Assembly (NCBI GenBank): GCA_018660965.1
Contig: JABJJH010000208.1
Location: forward strand, 1 to 5,431
Reading direction: 5' to 3'
Source of the DNA: Rhodospirillaceae bacterium
GTDB taxonomy: Bacteria; Pseudomonadota; Alphaproteobacteria; UBA8366; GCA-2717185
DNA: 5,431 bases
Shown here piece by piece: positions 1 through 5,370 of this stretch. Numbering within the stretch: the first letter of the stretch is position 1; every line of letters starts with the position of its first letter. The translations under genes were made by a program, and so were the position numbers. The notes beneath the pieces are model-generated. The model was not told the DNA's origin. It did no database searches and worked only from the letters and a program-made list of their open reading frames with translations.

Positions 1-249
1 AAACCCGACCTCGATTTCCTTGAACCCCATCTCGACCAGGGCCGTGAACATGCGGCGCTTGCGTTCGGCGTCCATGGGTTCGATCAGCGCCTGATTGCCG
101 TCGCGCAAATCGACGCTGCACCAGATCGGCGCCTGCGTGATGACGGCGCCCGGCCATGTGCGGTCGGGCAGGGCGATGGGCGTGAAGGGCTTGTACTTGC
201 CGAACGGCATCGGGCTCGGCGTTTGGATTGTGGGCGTTTGCTTACTCAT
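1..249 (-). CDS. leuA: 2-isopropylmalate synthase (LeuA type 2), N-terminal part, cut by window edge
   Basis: The gene condenses acetyl-CoA with 2-oxoisovalerate to give 2-isopropylmalate, the first committed step of leucine synthesis, in the cytoplasm. Only the first 83 codons are present; the frame runs open through base 1. The N-terminal stretch MPFGKYKPF (residues 14-22), then PDRTWPG and APIWCSVDLRDGNQALIEPM (residues 40-59), is the hallmark start of the longer type-2 LeuA family, about 550-570 aa in alphaproteobacteria and actinobacteria. The RDGNQ motif at residues 49-53 carries the metal-binding aspartate (D50) of the DRE-TIM metallolyase fold. The start ATG at 247-249 is supported by a GGAG at 257-260 (minus strand) with 7-nt spacing. 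A leucine-containing leader ORF and alternative RNA pairings lie just upstream, which suggests control by leucine supply. The catalytic C-terminal parts and the regulatory domain are outside the window and cannot be judged. Confidence 0.95.
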   Translation of the reverse strand, partial: MSKQTPTIQTPSPMPFGKYKPFTPIALPDRTWPGAVITQAPIWCSVDLRDGNQALIEPMDAERKRRMFTALVEMGFKEIEVGF

Positions 250-269
250 AACTATTCTCCGAATTTTCC

Positions 270-374
270 GTCCGCCGGTCCCACGCTGTGGCTGGGTTCC
301 GGGGACGATGTGACTGTGTTCGTGTGGCGTTGCGGCGCGTTACGGCCACCGGCGACCGCTCAGGCCCGGTGACC
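270..374 (-). promoter_or_regulatory. Possible attenuation-type RNA switch between leader ORF and leuA
   Basis: On the minus-strand transcript three segments can pair in two exclusive ways. Segment A (366-374, GGTCACCGG) pairs with segment B (344-352, CCGGTGGCC) in a 9-bp stem with one G-U pair and a 13-nt loop that contains the leader stop codon. The overlapping segment GTCGCCGGT (348-356) can instead pair with ACCGGCGGAC (270-279) through 10 bp with one bulge, about 10 nt before the leuA ribosome site. A ribosome stalled on the Leu codons just before segment A would change which stem forms. There is no U-run after either stem, so a classical Rho-independent attenuator is not supported; control of translation or Rho access is possible. 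The pairings are seen in the sequence; the switch is inferred. Confidence 0.4.
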
Positions 375-455
375 GCCGATTAGTCGCAGACGTAGTCCCA
401 CAAACGCAGCCGTGCGGTGCGGATACAAAATTCGGGGGGATGTAATGCCAGTCAT
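360..455 (-). CDS. Putative leucine leader peptide of leuA (31 aa)
   Basis: This short ORF begins with ATG at 453-455 and ends at TGA 360-362, 110 nt before the leuA start on the same strand. An AAGG lies about 9 nt before the ATG. The C-terminal part reads VGLRLRLIGGHRA. The Leu codons are CTA, CTG and CTA, followed by an Ile codon, within seven codons; CTA looks rare in the neighbouring GC-rich genes, and rare regulatory codons are typical of leader peptides. Comparative studies of proteobacterial attenuation have described leucine leader peptides upstream of leuA. The Leu run lies 4 codons before the first strand of the hairpin at 344-374, where a stalled ribosome would matter. Three Leu codons split by Arg are fewer than in the enteric leu leader (four in a row), so the call rests on position and structure and stays moderate. 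Confidence 0.5.
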   Translation of the reverse strand: MTGITSPRILYPHRTAAFVGLRLRLIGGHRA

Positions 456-790
456 GGCGATAACCTTAACCAGGGAAATTGAAGACAGAAATACCGTGTC
501 CCGGCGCGCGTCAGGCGGCCGGGCGAATAAGTCGCGGTAGTAGGTGTCCCTGGGTGAGTATCGTAACCATGACCGCAACCTAGGCCGCAACCGCGATTCG
601 GTCAAGGGCTCGGTCAAGGGGGGGGGCCGGGTGGACGCCGGACGCCCCAATGGCCACGCTGAAGGCTGGAGCCAGCTTGATCTACGCATTCGTCCAGGAA
701 TGAGGAACGGAACAGAAAATAGGTGCAGCTCTTTGAACAGGCGATCGCTAAAGCGTCCAGGTTGCAGGCTCACCAGTTTTTGTGCAGGTT
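456..790. other. 335-bp stretch with no convincing gene
   Basis: Open frames cross this stretch on both strands, but their translations are rich in Arg, Pro and Gly, have no recognisable motif, and overlap the leader ORF or the helix-turn-helix gene. The promoter of the leuA transcript should lie here on the minus strand. The best match I see is a weak CTGACG / TATTTC pair around 495-516 with too short a spacer (15 nt), so I do not call it. The stretch contains the 12-bp-period repeats and G9 tract listed separately. Confidence 0.5.
573..626. repeat. Two 12-bp-period direct repeats followed by a G9 tract
   Basis: CCGCAACC occurs at 573-580 and 585-592, and CGGTCAAGGG at 599-608 and 611-620. 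Both pairs have a period of 12 bp. The second copy of the latter runs into nine consecutive G (618-626). The repeats suggest local slippage duplication; a G9 run is itself prone to length change or sequencing error. Confidence 0.7.
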
Positions 791-1033
791 TTATAGGGTG
801 CGAAAAACGTGTTCACGGACAAAATAATCTTCAGCGATTCCAGCCGCGCGGGCAAGGCTGACAAGTTCCGCGTCGTTGAGGGCCGCCGCCGCATTCCCCA
901 TAATGATGCGATTGAGCAAGGTTGGTGTAATGCCGACGGATTCTGCAACATCAGACTTGTTCCAGTCGAAATCATTCCTGTGAAAACTTAAATAGAGGCC
1001 AATTTCACTGGGCGATAATCTGCGCTTTTCCAT
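791..1033 (-). CDS. Small helix-turn-helix (XRE/Cro-like) DNA-binding protein, 80 aa
   Basis: This is probably a small transcription regulator or an antitoxin-like DNA-binding protein. Residues 24-47 (WNKSDVAESVGITPTLLNRI and the following IMGN) fit the two-helix HTH of the Cro/C1 fold: a small residue at the turn (G34), a hydrophobic residue after it (I35), and a recognition helix TPTLLNRII. Residues 54-71 (DAELVSLARAAGIAEDYF) resemble the last helices of XRE domains, where LAxALGVxxDxL is common. At 80 aa the protein is essentially one domain, with no visible effector or dimerisation extension. The ATG at 1031-1033 has no clear Shine-Dalgarno sequence, only a GAG about 16 nt upstream, and no better start exists. 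A promoter candidate lies at 1207-1234. No toxin gene is adjacent, so a toxin-antitoxin role is not supported here. The target is unknown. Confidence 0.7.
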   Translation of the reverse strand: MEKRRLSPSEIGLYLSFHRNDFDWNKSDVAESVGITPTLLNRIIMGNAAAALNDAELVSLARAAGIAEDYFVREHVFRTL

Positions 1034-1096
1034 AGTGGTCGGTTTTACTCTGGCTGGGACGGTTGAATGAAATGTCTCATTGTTCCGAAGAATTTT

Positions 1097-1140
1097 AAAA
1101 AACTTTGACCTATACGGATACCCCTAACCATAGGTTTTTT
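1097..1140. terminator. Weak hairpin with A6 and T6 flanks, possible bidirectional terminator
   Basis: ACCTAT (1108-1113) and ATAGGT (1130-1135) form a 6-bp stem with a 16-nt loop. A T-run follows on the plus strand (1135-1140), and an A-run (1097-1102) gives a U-run on the minus-strand transcript after a 5-nt gap. The stem is AT-rich and the loop long, so termination would be weak. Read on the minus strand it follows the small ORF at 1221-1358; it would also lie in the leader of the HTH gene if that is transcribed from 1207-1234. Confidence 0.25.
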
Positions 1141-1206
1141 CATTCTATTTTAAGGGGCTGAAGTAGGTAAAGGTTAATGCCTGGCCTGTCTCGAATCCCA
1201 AACGAT

Positions 1207-1234
1207 ATTTTAATGTGGTCTCATTCGTTGTCGA
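1207..1234 (-). promoter_or_regulatory. Sigma-70-type promoter candidate for the HTH gene
   Basis: On the minus strand TCGACA (1229-1234) and TAAAAT (1207-1212) are separated by 16 bp; each matches the consensus at five of six positions. Transcription would start near 1199 and give a leader of about 165 nt before the HTH start at 1033. The promoter overlaps the last codons and stop of the small ORF at 1221-1358. Confidence 0.4.
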
Positions 1235-1358
1235 CACGCACGCGATAGCGCTTGTCGAGCCGTTGCCAAGTGGTTCGGCCTCTCGACTTTCGCTGAGGCA
1301 GGTCGCCAGCACCCAGAGGTTTCAGCTGCTCATTTGAGAGTCCGATTATGGCTGACAT
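1221..1358 (-). CDS. Putative small basic protein, 45 aa (58 aa from an upstream ATG)
   Basis: I do not recognise this protein. The 45-aa form starts at ATG 1356-1358 and ends at TGA 1221-1223. It begins MSAIIGLSNEQLKPLGAGDL and ends TTWQRLDKRYRVRVDNE. The second half is strongly basic with aromatic residues spaced like a nucleic-acid-binding tail. An in-frame ATG 13 codons upstream (near 1395-1397) would give 58 aa with only a weak AGG before it. The 45-aa start has GGGGAG with 4-nt spacing, which is close but usable. That ribosome site and the start codon lie inside the 9-bp inverted repeat at 1338-1365. The ORF shares strand with the HTH gene downstream. It may be a real small gene, a gene remnant, or a chance open frame; the balanced composition slightly favours a real gene. 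Confidence 0.35.
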   Translation of the reverse strand: MSAIIGLSNEQLKPLGAGDLPQRKSRGRTTWQRLDKRYRVRVDNE

Positions 1359-1365
1359 CGGACTC
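1338..1365. repeat. Perfect 9-bp inverted repeat with 10-nt loop
   Basis: GAGTCCGAT (1338-1346) and ATCGGACTC (1357-1365) are exact inverted copies. On the minus-strand RNA the right arm covers the GGAG and the AT of the start codon of the 45-aa ORF, so the hairpin would hide its translation start. On DNA it could instead be an operator. A TTTT lies a few bases after it on the plus strand (near 1373), too far for a good terminator. Confidence 0.7.
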
Positions 1366-1490
1366 CCCAGTGTTTTCGCGTGGCGTCCGCTCTTCATAAA
1401 TATGCCGACCTAGACAAAGCGCTTCCAGCTTTCCTCGCGTCGAAATTCGCACTATGACATTACCCTTAATTTAAACGGGGGGACTCAGGC

Positions 1491-2282
1491 ATGGATTTGG
1501 AATTACAAGGCCGCGTTGCGTTGGTGACGGGCGGGGGCCGGGGGATTGGCCGGGCGGTTTGTCTGGCGCTGGCGGCCAACGGCGCCGATGTCGCGTTGTG
1601 CGGGCGCACGCTGGAAACGCTGGAAGCCACCGCGCGCGACGTTCGCGCCTATGGCGTGCGGGCGTTTCCCATCGTGGCCGACGTGTCCGAACTGGCCAAC
1701 ATTCAACGCTTTATCGCCGAGGCGGCTGAGGCGGCGGGCCGCGTCGATATTCTGGTCGGCAACGCGGTGTCGTCGCAAAGCGCGCCGTTCAATGAACAGA
1801 CCGACGACCATTGGCGCCACCACATCTACGTCAAGCTGATGGCCTATATTCGCGGCGCGCGCGAGGTGCTGCCGCATATGCAGGCCAATGGCTGGGGCCG
1901 CATCATCCATATCGGGGGTATGACCGCGCGCATCACCGCGCCCCTGCGCGTCACCAACGGGGTCGTCAACGCGGGCGTGTCGAACTTCACCAAGCAATTC
2001 TCCCACCACGCCGCCCCGCATAACGTCACGGTCAATTGCGTCCACCCCGGCACCACTGTGACCGAGCGGATGATGAATATGTTCAATCGCCGCGCCAAGG
2101 ACGACGGCGTTGGCGTGGAAGACATCGAGGCGGAAACCATCGCCAACATCCCGATGGCGCGATTGATTTTGCCCGAAGATATCGCCAACGCGGTGCTGTT
2201 CTTCTGCTCGCCGATGGCCAGCGTGATCACCGGCCAGTCCATCGCGGTGGACGGCGGGTCGGCGCAAGCGGTCATGTATTAG
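1491..2282 (+). CDS. SDR-family protein lacking the classical catalytic tetrad, 263 aa
   Basis: The protein has the length and Rossmann fold of classical short-chain dehydrogenases. TGGGRGIG (residues 13-20) is the dinucleotide-binding motif, ADV (63-65) is the adenine-binding segment, PG occurs at 186-187, and the C-terminal GQSIAVDGG is typical of the family. The start ATG has a GGGGGGA at 1477-1483 with 7-nt spacing. The oddity is the active site. At family spacing (Asn seven after the Trp, then Ser, +13 Tyr, +4 Lys) the residues are K115, G143, N156 and N160 instead of Asn, Ser, Tyr and Lys. The usual NNAG is also GNAV (90-93). The frame is intact, so this is not simple decay. Ordinary oxidoreductase chemistry is therefore doubtful; the protein may bind a nucleotide as a regulator or scaffold, or catalyse a different reaction. 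It is followed 98 bp later by the hydrolase gene on the same strand. Fold sure, function unknown. Confidence 0.9.
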   Translation: MDLELQGRVALVTGGGRGIGRAVCLALAANGADVALCGRTLETLEATARDVRAYGVRAFPIVADVSELANIQRFIAEAAEAAGRVDILVGNAVSSQSAPFNEQTDDHWRHHIYVKLMAYIRGAREVLPHMQANGWGRIIHIGGMTARITAPLRVTNGVVNAGVSNFTKQFSHHAAPHNVTVNCVHPGTTVTERMMNMFNRRAKDDGVGVEDIEAETIANIPMARLILPEDIANAVLFFCSPMASVITGQSIAVDGGSAQAVMY

Positions 2283-2305
2283 GGGGAAGACCCGCTGAAT
2301 TTTGA

Positions 2306-2324
2306 AACAATCCCTAGAATTGTT
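2306..2324. repeat. 6-bp inverted repeat after the SDR gene
   Basis: AACAAT (2306-2311) and ATTGTT (2319-2324) flank a 7-nt loop. The stem is AT-rich and no U-run follows directly, so it is a poor terminator. It lies between the SDR stop and the hydrolase ribosome site, where an operator is equally possible. Confidence 0.4.
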
Positions 2325-2366
2325 GTTAAGGTGTTACGGTTAGACACATTTGAAAATCGACGTCTT

Positions 2367-2373
2367 GGGGGAG
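2367..2373 (+). promoter_or_regulatory. Shine-Dalgarno site deciding the hydrolase start
   Basis: GGGGGAG lies 7 nt before the ATG at 2381. A TTG at 2375 in the same frame would have only one base of spacing, so the ATG is chosen. Confidence 0.8.
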
Positions 2374-2380
2374 TTTGTGC

Positions 2381-3178
2381 ATGTTTAATGGTTTTAAGGG
2401 ACTTGCGTATGTTCTTGCTTTCGCCCTGTTGGGAAGCTGGGCCACGGGGGACGCGCGGGCGGACATAAAAACCAAAGCCATCACCTACACCGATGGCGAC
2501 GTAACGCTACAAGGAACGATGGCCTGGGACGCGGCCAAAACCGGAAAGCGGCCCGGCATTCTTATCGTTCATGAATGGTGGGGGCTCGACGACTACGCCA
2601 GGGGCCGCGCCAAAAAACTGGCGGCGGAAGGCTATGTCGCGTTCGCGCTCGATATGTACGGCGTCGGCAAGGTCACCGACCATCCCAAGGAGGCCGGTAA
2701 ATGGGCGAAGCAGATCAACAGCAACATCGCTAATTGGACGCGCCGCGCCCAGGCCGGGCTGGCCGTTCTCAAGGCCGACCCCAATGTCGCGGCGGGTAAA
2801 ACTGCCGCCATCGGATACTGCTTCGGCGGATCGACGGTGATGCAGATGGCCTATGCGAACCAGGACGTCCGGGCGGTCGCCAGCTTTCACGGGTCCTTGC
2901 CGTCTGCGGCGGACACCGTCACGTCGGTTAAACCGCGAATCTTCGCCGCGCATGGTCGCGACGACACGTTCATCAACGCGGACCGAATCACGGCCTTCAA
3001 GGCGGGCCTTGACCGCACCAAGGCGGACTGGGAAATGACCGTCTATTCCGGCACGAAGCACAGCTTCACCAATCCCGGCGCCGACTCTCGCGGCATAAAC
3101 GGTCTGGCGTATAATCCAAGGGCCGACAAACGGTCCTGGGCGGCGATGTTGACGATGTTCGACGAGGTTTTTAAGTAA
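2381..3178 (+). CDS. Exported dienelactone hydrolase family protein, 265 aa
   Basis: This alpha/beta-hydrolase belongs to the dienelactone hydrolase family, which cleaves lactone or ester substrates with a nucleophilic cysteine. Residues 1-27 look like a Sec signal peptide: K6, a hydrophobic core LAYVLAFALLG, and a DARA end before DIKTK, so the mature enzyme is probably periplasmic. Family motifs are all present: VHEWWGL (63-69) with the activating Glu65, GYCFGG (145-150) with nucleophile C147, HGRDDTF (191-197) with D195, and KHSF (226-229) with H227. The length fits the family plus a signal peptide. The gene follows the SDR gene by 98 bp on the same strand and ends 20 bp before the converging cyclase gene; a shared transcript is possible but not shown. 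The true substrate is not evident, and no chlorocatechol or other aromatic-degradation genes lie nearby, so a general esterase role is as likely. Confidence 0.9.
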   Translation: MFNGFKGLAYVLAFALLGSWATGDARADIKTKAITYTDGDVTLQGTMAWDAAKTGKRPGILIVHEWWGLDDYARGRAKKLAAEGYVAFALDMYGVGKVTDHPKEAGKWAKQINSNIANWTRRAQAGLAVLKADPNVAAGKTAAIGYCFGGSTVMQMAYANQDVRAVASFHGSLPSAADTVTSVKPRIFAAHGRDDTFINADRITAFKAGLDRTKADWEMTVYSGTKHSFTNPGADSRGINGLAYNPRADKRSWAAMLTMFDEVFK

Positions 3179-3198
3179 GCGCGGGCAGGCCCGGGGAC

Positions 3199-5133
3199 TT
3201 ATTCCTCGGGCACGCCGGCCTTGCGCAGGCCGTCCAGATAGAGTTTCAAGTAAGCCGGGTCCTGTAAAGGGGAGGTCTCCCTCGCATTTTTGATTGTTGG
3301 AGGTTGGCCGAGGGCCTCAAGTTCCGATATTTCCCAATCCGCGTCATCCTGTAAACCAAGCTGTCCGTAACTGGCCAGTAAAAATTTGTGGGGCCACGCC
3401 ACGGTGGGGTTGCGTTCTACGGCCGATTTGAAGTTCTCAATAGCGGCCTCGAAATTGGTCAGGCAGTACTGCGATTGACCAAGGACGTACACATACCAAA
3501 ACGGGTAATGCGGGTTAATCCGCATGGCCTTCTTTAACAAGGGGATCGCTTCCTTGGCCCGGCCGACGTAATTCAGCGTGTTGGCGTAGGAGGCGTAACC
3601 ATCCGCATAATTCGGATCGAGTTCAATGACGCGCTTCATAGAGGCGATAGCGAGGTCCAGATCGCCAAGGGGCGGCCGCGTGACTATCCGGCCTAGGGCC
3701 CAATGGGCTTGCGGCAGTTCGGCGTCGAGTTCGACGGCCTTTTTCGCGAATTTCAGGGCCTTTTTCGCGAATTTTTCCCGTTTATCGGTCCATCTATTCT
3801 CCTGCGCCAGACTGTAGGCCTGCGCCAAATGCGCATGGGCGGCGGCATAGGTTGGGTCGAGTTCAATGGCGCGTTCGAACAATCGCCTCGATTCCGCATT
3901 GCCTTCTCGGGAGAAAAAACTCTCCTGCTTGAGTCCCTTGAGATACCAGTCATAGGCTTGCGAATTGTCGGTTTCGTGCCGCGCCAGTCTGCGTTGTTCC
4001 TTCGCGGTTAGCGTCACCTTGAGAGACTCGACGATCTTGCCGAGGACTTCGTCTTGCAGGTCGAAGATGTCCTTGAAATCGCGGTCATAGCGTTCCGCCC
4101 ACAGATGTTTGCCGGTTGCGGCTTCGATCAACTGGGTGGTGATCCGAACCTTGCCGCCTGCCTTGCGCACGCTGCCTTCGACCACGTAGCGGACGTTGAG
4201 TTCCTTGGCGATGTTGCGGATATCGTCGACCTTGCCCTTGAAGGCGAAGCTCGATGTTCGGGCTATCACGATCAGGGCGGAAATCTTCGACAAGTCGGTA
4301 ATGAGGTCCTCGGTCATGCCGTCGGAAAAATATTCCTGTTCTGGATCGCCGCTCATGTTGAGAAAGGGAAGGACGGCCACCGACAGTTTGCCCAGGGGTT
4401 TAGCCGCGGGTGTTGATTGGGCGATTTTCGCCGCCGGGGCCGGTTCCACGGCGGGCGGCGGAGAGGAGCGCCAAAGAACCGCCGCCACGACGCCAGCGGC
4501 CACGACCGCCGCCGCACCCAGCATCGAGCCTGTCCGCCCCCATGGTTTGGACGTCATGGGTTTCGGCTTGATGGGATTGGCGAAGGGCCGCCCCGGCTCG
4601 GCGCCATCAAGGAGCATGCGGTATAGATGCACCGGGCGCGCGATATTCTTGAGCGTGTGTTCGCCCAAGTCTTCCATGGGCGCATCGAGCTTGCCCGAGA
4701 TTTGATCGGATACGGCCTGCGATATCAACACCCCGCCGGGGTCGGCCAGGGCCTCGAGTCTTGCCGCCACGTTGACGCCGTCGCCAAAAATATCGCCATC
4801 CTGAAAGATGATGTCGCCCAGATTGACGCCGATGCGGAACGTCACCCGGCGGTCGTCGGGGTCACCGCCGGTCCGTTCGGCCATGGCTGTCTGGATTTGC
4901 ACGGCGCACGCGACCGCCTCGACCGCGCTGGCGAATTCCGCCAACAGCCCATCGCCGGTGGCCTTGACGACATGGCCTTGATGGTCGGCGATGGCGGGTT
5001 TGAAAACGTCGTCCAGATGCGCCGTCATCCGCGCCAGGGTGCCGGCTTCATCAACGCTCATCAAGCGGCTGTAGCCGACAACATCGGCCGCCAGAATAGC
5101 GGCGAGCCTCCGTGTGCCCCCTTCGTCGGCCAT
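3199..5133 (-). CDS. Class III adenylyl cyclase with membrane segment, TolB-N/FlgO-like domain and TPR repeats, 644 aa
   Basis: This protein should make cAMP from ATP. The N-terminal class III cyclase domain (about 8-172) has metal aspartates D17 (in AADVVGYSRL) and D61 (in KATGDG), purine-selecting K57 and D114, the pair typical of adenylyl cyclases, and transition-state residues N121 and R125 (in VNVAARLE). A single hydrophobic segment (about 204-221, LGAAAVVAAGVVAAVLW) is followed by a Pro/Ala linker (225-246). Residues 249-355 (SVAVLPFLNMSGDPEQEYFS onward) match the TolB-N/FlgO-like domain common in this architecture. TPR units follow from about 393 to 576 or beyond, with ends such as RAIELDP, RVIELDP and KAMRINP. 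With one membrane span the C-terminal part would be periplasmic and the cyclase cytoplasmic, so it may sense an envelope signal. The ATG at 5131-5133 has a GAGGG about 11 nt upstream, slightly far; no better in-frame start is seen. The gene converges with the hydrolase gene with a 20-bp gap. Confidence 0.93.
   Translation of the reverse strand: MADEGGTRRLAAILAADVVGYSRLMSVDEAGTLARMTAHLDDVFKPAIADHQGHVVKATGDGLLAEFASAVEAVACAVQIQTAMAERTGGDPDDRRVTFRIGVNLGDIIFQDGDIFGDGVNVAARLEALADPGGVLISQAVSDQISGKLDAPMEDLGEHTLKNIARPVHLYRMLLDGAEPGRPFANPIKPKPMTSKPWGRTGSMLGAAAVVAAGVVAAVLWRSSPPPAVEPAPAAKIAQSTPAAKPLGKLSVAVLPFLNMSGDPEQEYFSDGMTEDLITDLSKISALIVIARTSSFAFKGKVDDIRNIAKELNVRYVVEGSVRKAGGKVRITTQLIEAATGKHLWAERYDRDFKDIFDLQDEVLGKIVESLKVTLTAKEQRRLARHETDNSQAYDWYLKGLKQESFFSREGNAESRRLFERAIELDPTYAAAHAHLAQAYSLAQENRWTDKREKFAKKALKFAKKAVELDAELPQAHWALGRIVTRPPLGDLDLAIASMKRVIELDPNYADGYASYANTLNYVGRAKEAIPLLKKAMRINPHYPFWYVYVLGQSQYCLTNFEAAIENFKSAVERNPTVAWPHKFLLASYGQLGLQDDADWEISELEALGQPPTIKNARETSPLQDPAYLKLYLDGLRKAGVPEE
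3736..3774. repeat. 18-bp perfect direct repeat, period 21 bp, inside the cyclase TPR region
   Basis: GGCCTTTTTCGCGAATTT occurs at 3736-3753 and 3757-3774. It is an in-frame seven-codon duplication giving KFAKKALKFAKKAV (residues 454-467), and it lengthens a lysine-rich TPR helix. Confidence 0.85.
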
Positions 5134-5313
5134 TTGATCGCCATCCCTCAGTAATTGGGATCAGCTTACCGGCTTTCGCGCAATAATTCATTTAAATACC
5201 GCGTCGATGGAAATCCCCGGACAGCGTTGCGCACAGATGGGAATGACGAAGGTTGGTTTGGAATTGACGATGTCCGACGCGAACGCTTTAGAAAATAAAA
5301 AAGTGGTCCCCCC

Positions 5314-5341
5314 TTGAAATATGCGCGAAGAAGATTATATT
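5314..5341 (+). promoter_or_regulatory. Sigma-70-type promoter candidate reading out of the window
   Basis: TTGAAA (5314-5319) and TATATT (5336-5341) are 16 bp apart. Transcription would start near 5349, so the 13-bp inverted repeat at 5371-5431 would lie in the transcript leader. The candidate is divergent to the cyclase gene. Confidence 0.45.
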
Positions 5342-5350
5342 CCTATATAA
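5335..5350. repeat. 16-bp AT-rich dyad overlapping the -10 region
   Basis: TTATAT (5335-5340) and ATATAA (5345-5350) flank TCCT. The dyad overlaps the plus-strand -10 (5336-5341) and a TATAAT on the minus strand (5334-5339). It could be an operator, or simply two opposed -10 elements. Confidence 0.5.
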
Positions 5351-5370
5351 ACATCAGAAACACAACAGGG

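Larger units (their letters stand above)
1034..1490. other. AT-rich intergenic region between the HTH gene and the SDR gene
   Basis: The part 1075-1215 is markedly richer in A/T than its neighbours and contains three TTTTAA motifs (near 1093, 1147 and 1208). It also contains GTCTCATT twice (1074-1081 and 1218-1225). The region separates divergent genes and should hold the promoters of both. I see a fair minus-strand promoter (1207-1234) but no convincing plus-strand one for the SDR gene; the nearest match is TTTCCT-N17-TATGAC ending near 1457, which is weak. Confidence 0.5.

Noticed and set aside
360..773. Minus-strand open frame of 137 codons ending at the leader stop
   Set aside because: The translation is Arg/Pro/Ser-rich with no motif. 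Only its last 31 codons, from the ATG at 455, fit a functional leader peptide.
544..861. Plus-strand open frame of 105 codons starting at a GTG
   Set aside because: It has no ribosome site, its Arg/Gly/Asn-rich low-complexity translation arises from the repeats and G tract, and it overlaps the HTH gene on the other strand.
1105..1134. Plus-strand TTGACC followed by CATAGG as a promoter
   Set aside because: The -10 matches poorly, and no plus-strand gene follows for more than 350 bp.
1503..2267. Minus-strand open frame of 254 codons opposite the SDR gene
   Set aside because: It is a shadow of a GC-rich gene; its His/Arg/Ala/Asp-rich composition has no family motif, while the plus-strand SDR is clear.
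2375..2380. TTG start two codons before the hydrolase ATG
   Set aside because: It is one base from the Shine-Dalgarno sequence, whereas the ATG at 2381 has 7-nt spacing.
3182..3193. GC hairpin (CGGG-CAGG-CCCG) between the converging hydrolase and cyclase genes
   Set aside because: The stem is only 4 bp and has no T-run on either strand, so a terminator call is not supported even though the location would suit one.
4054..5154. Plus-strand open frames (4054-4416, 4627-5154) opposite the cyclase gene
   Set aside because: The minus strand carries a complete cyclase domain with all catalytic residues; these frames are antisense shadows with no recognisable domain.
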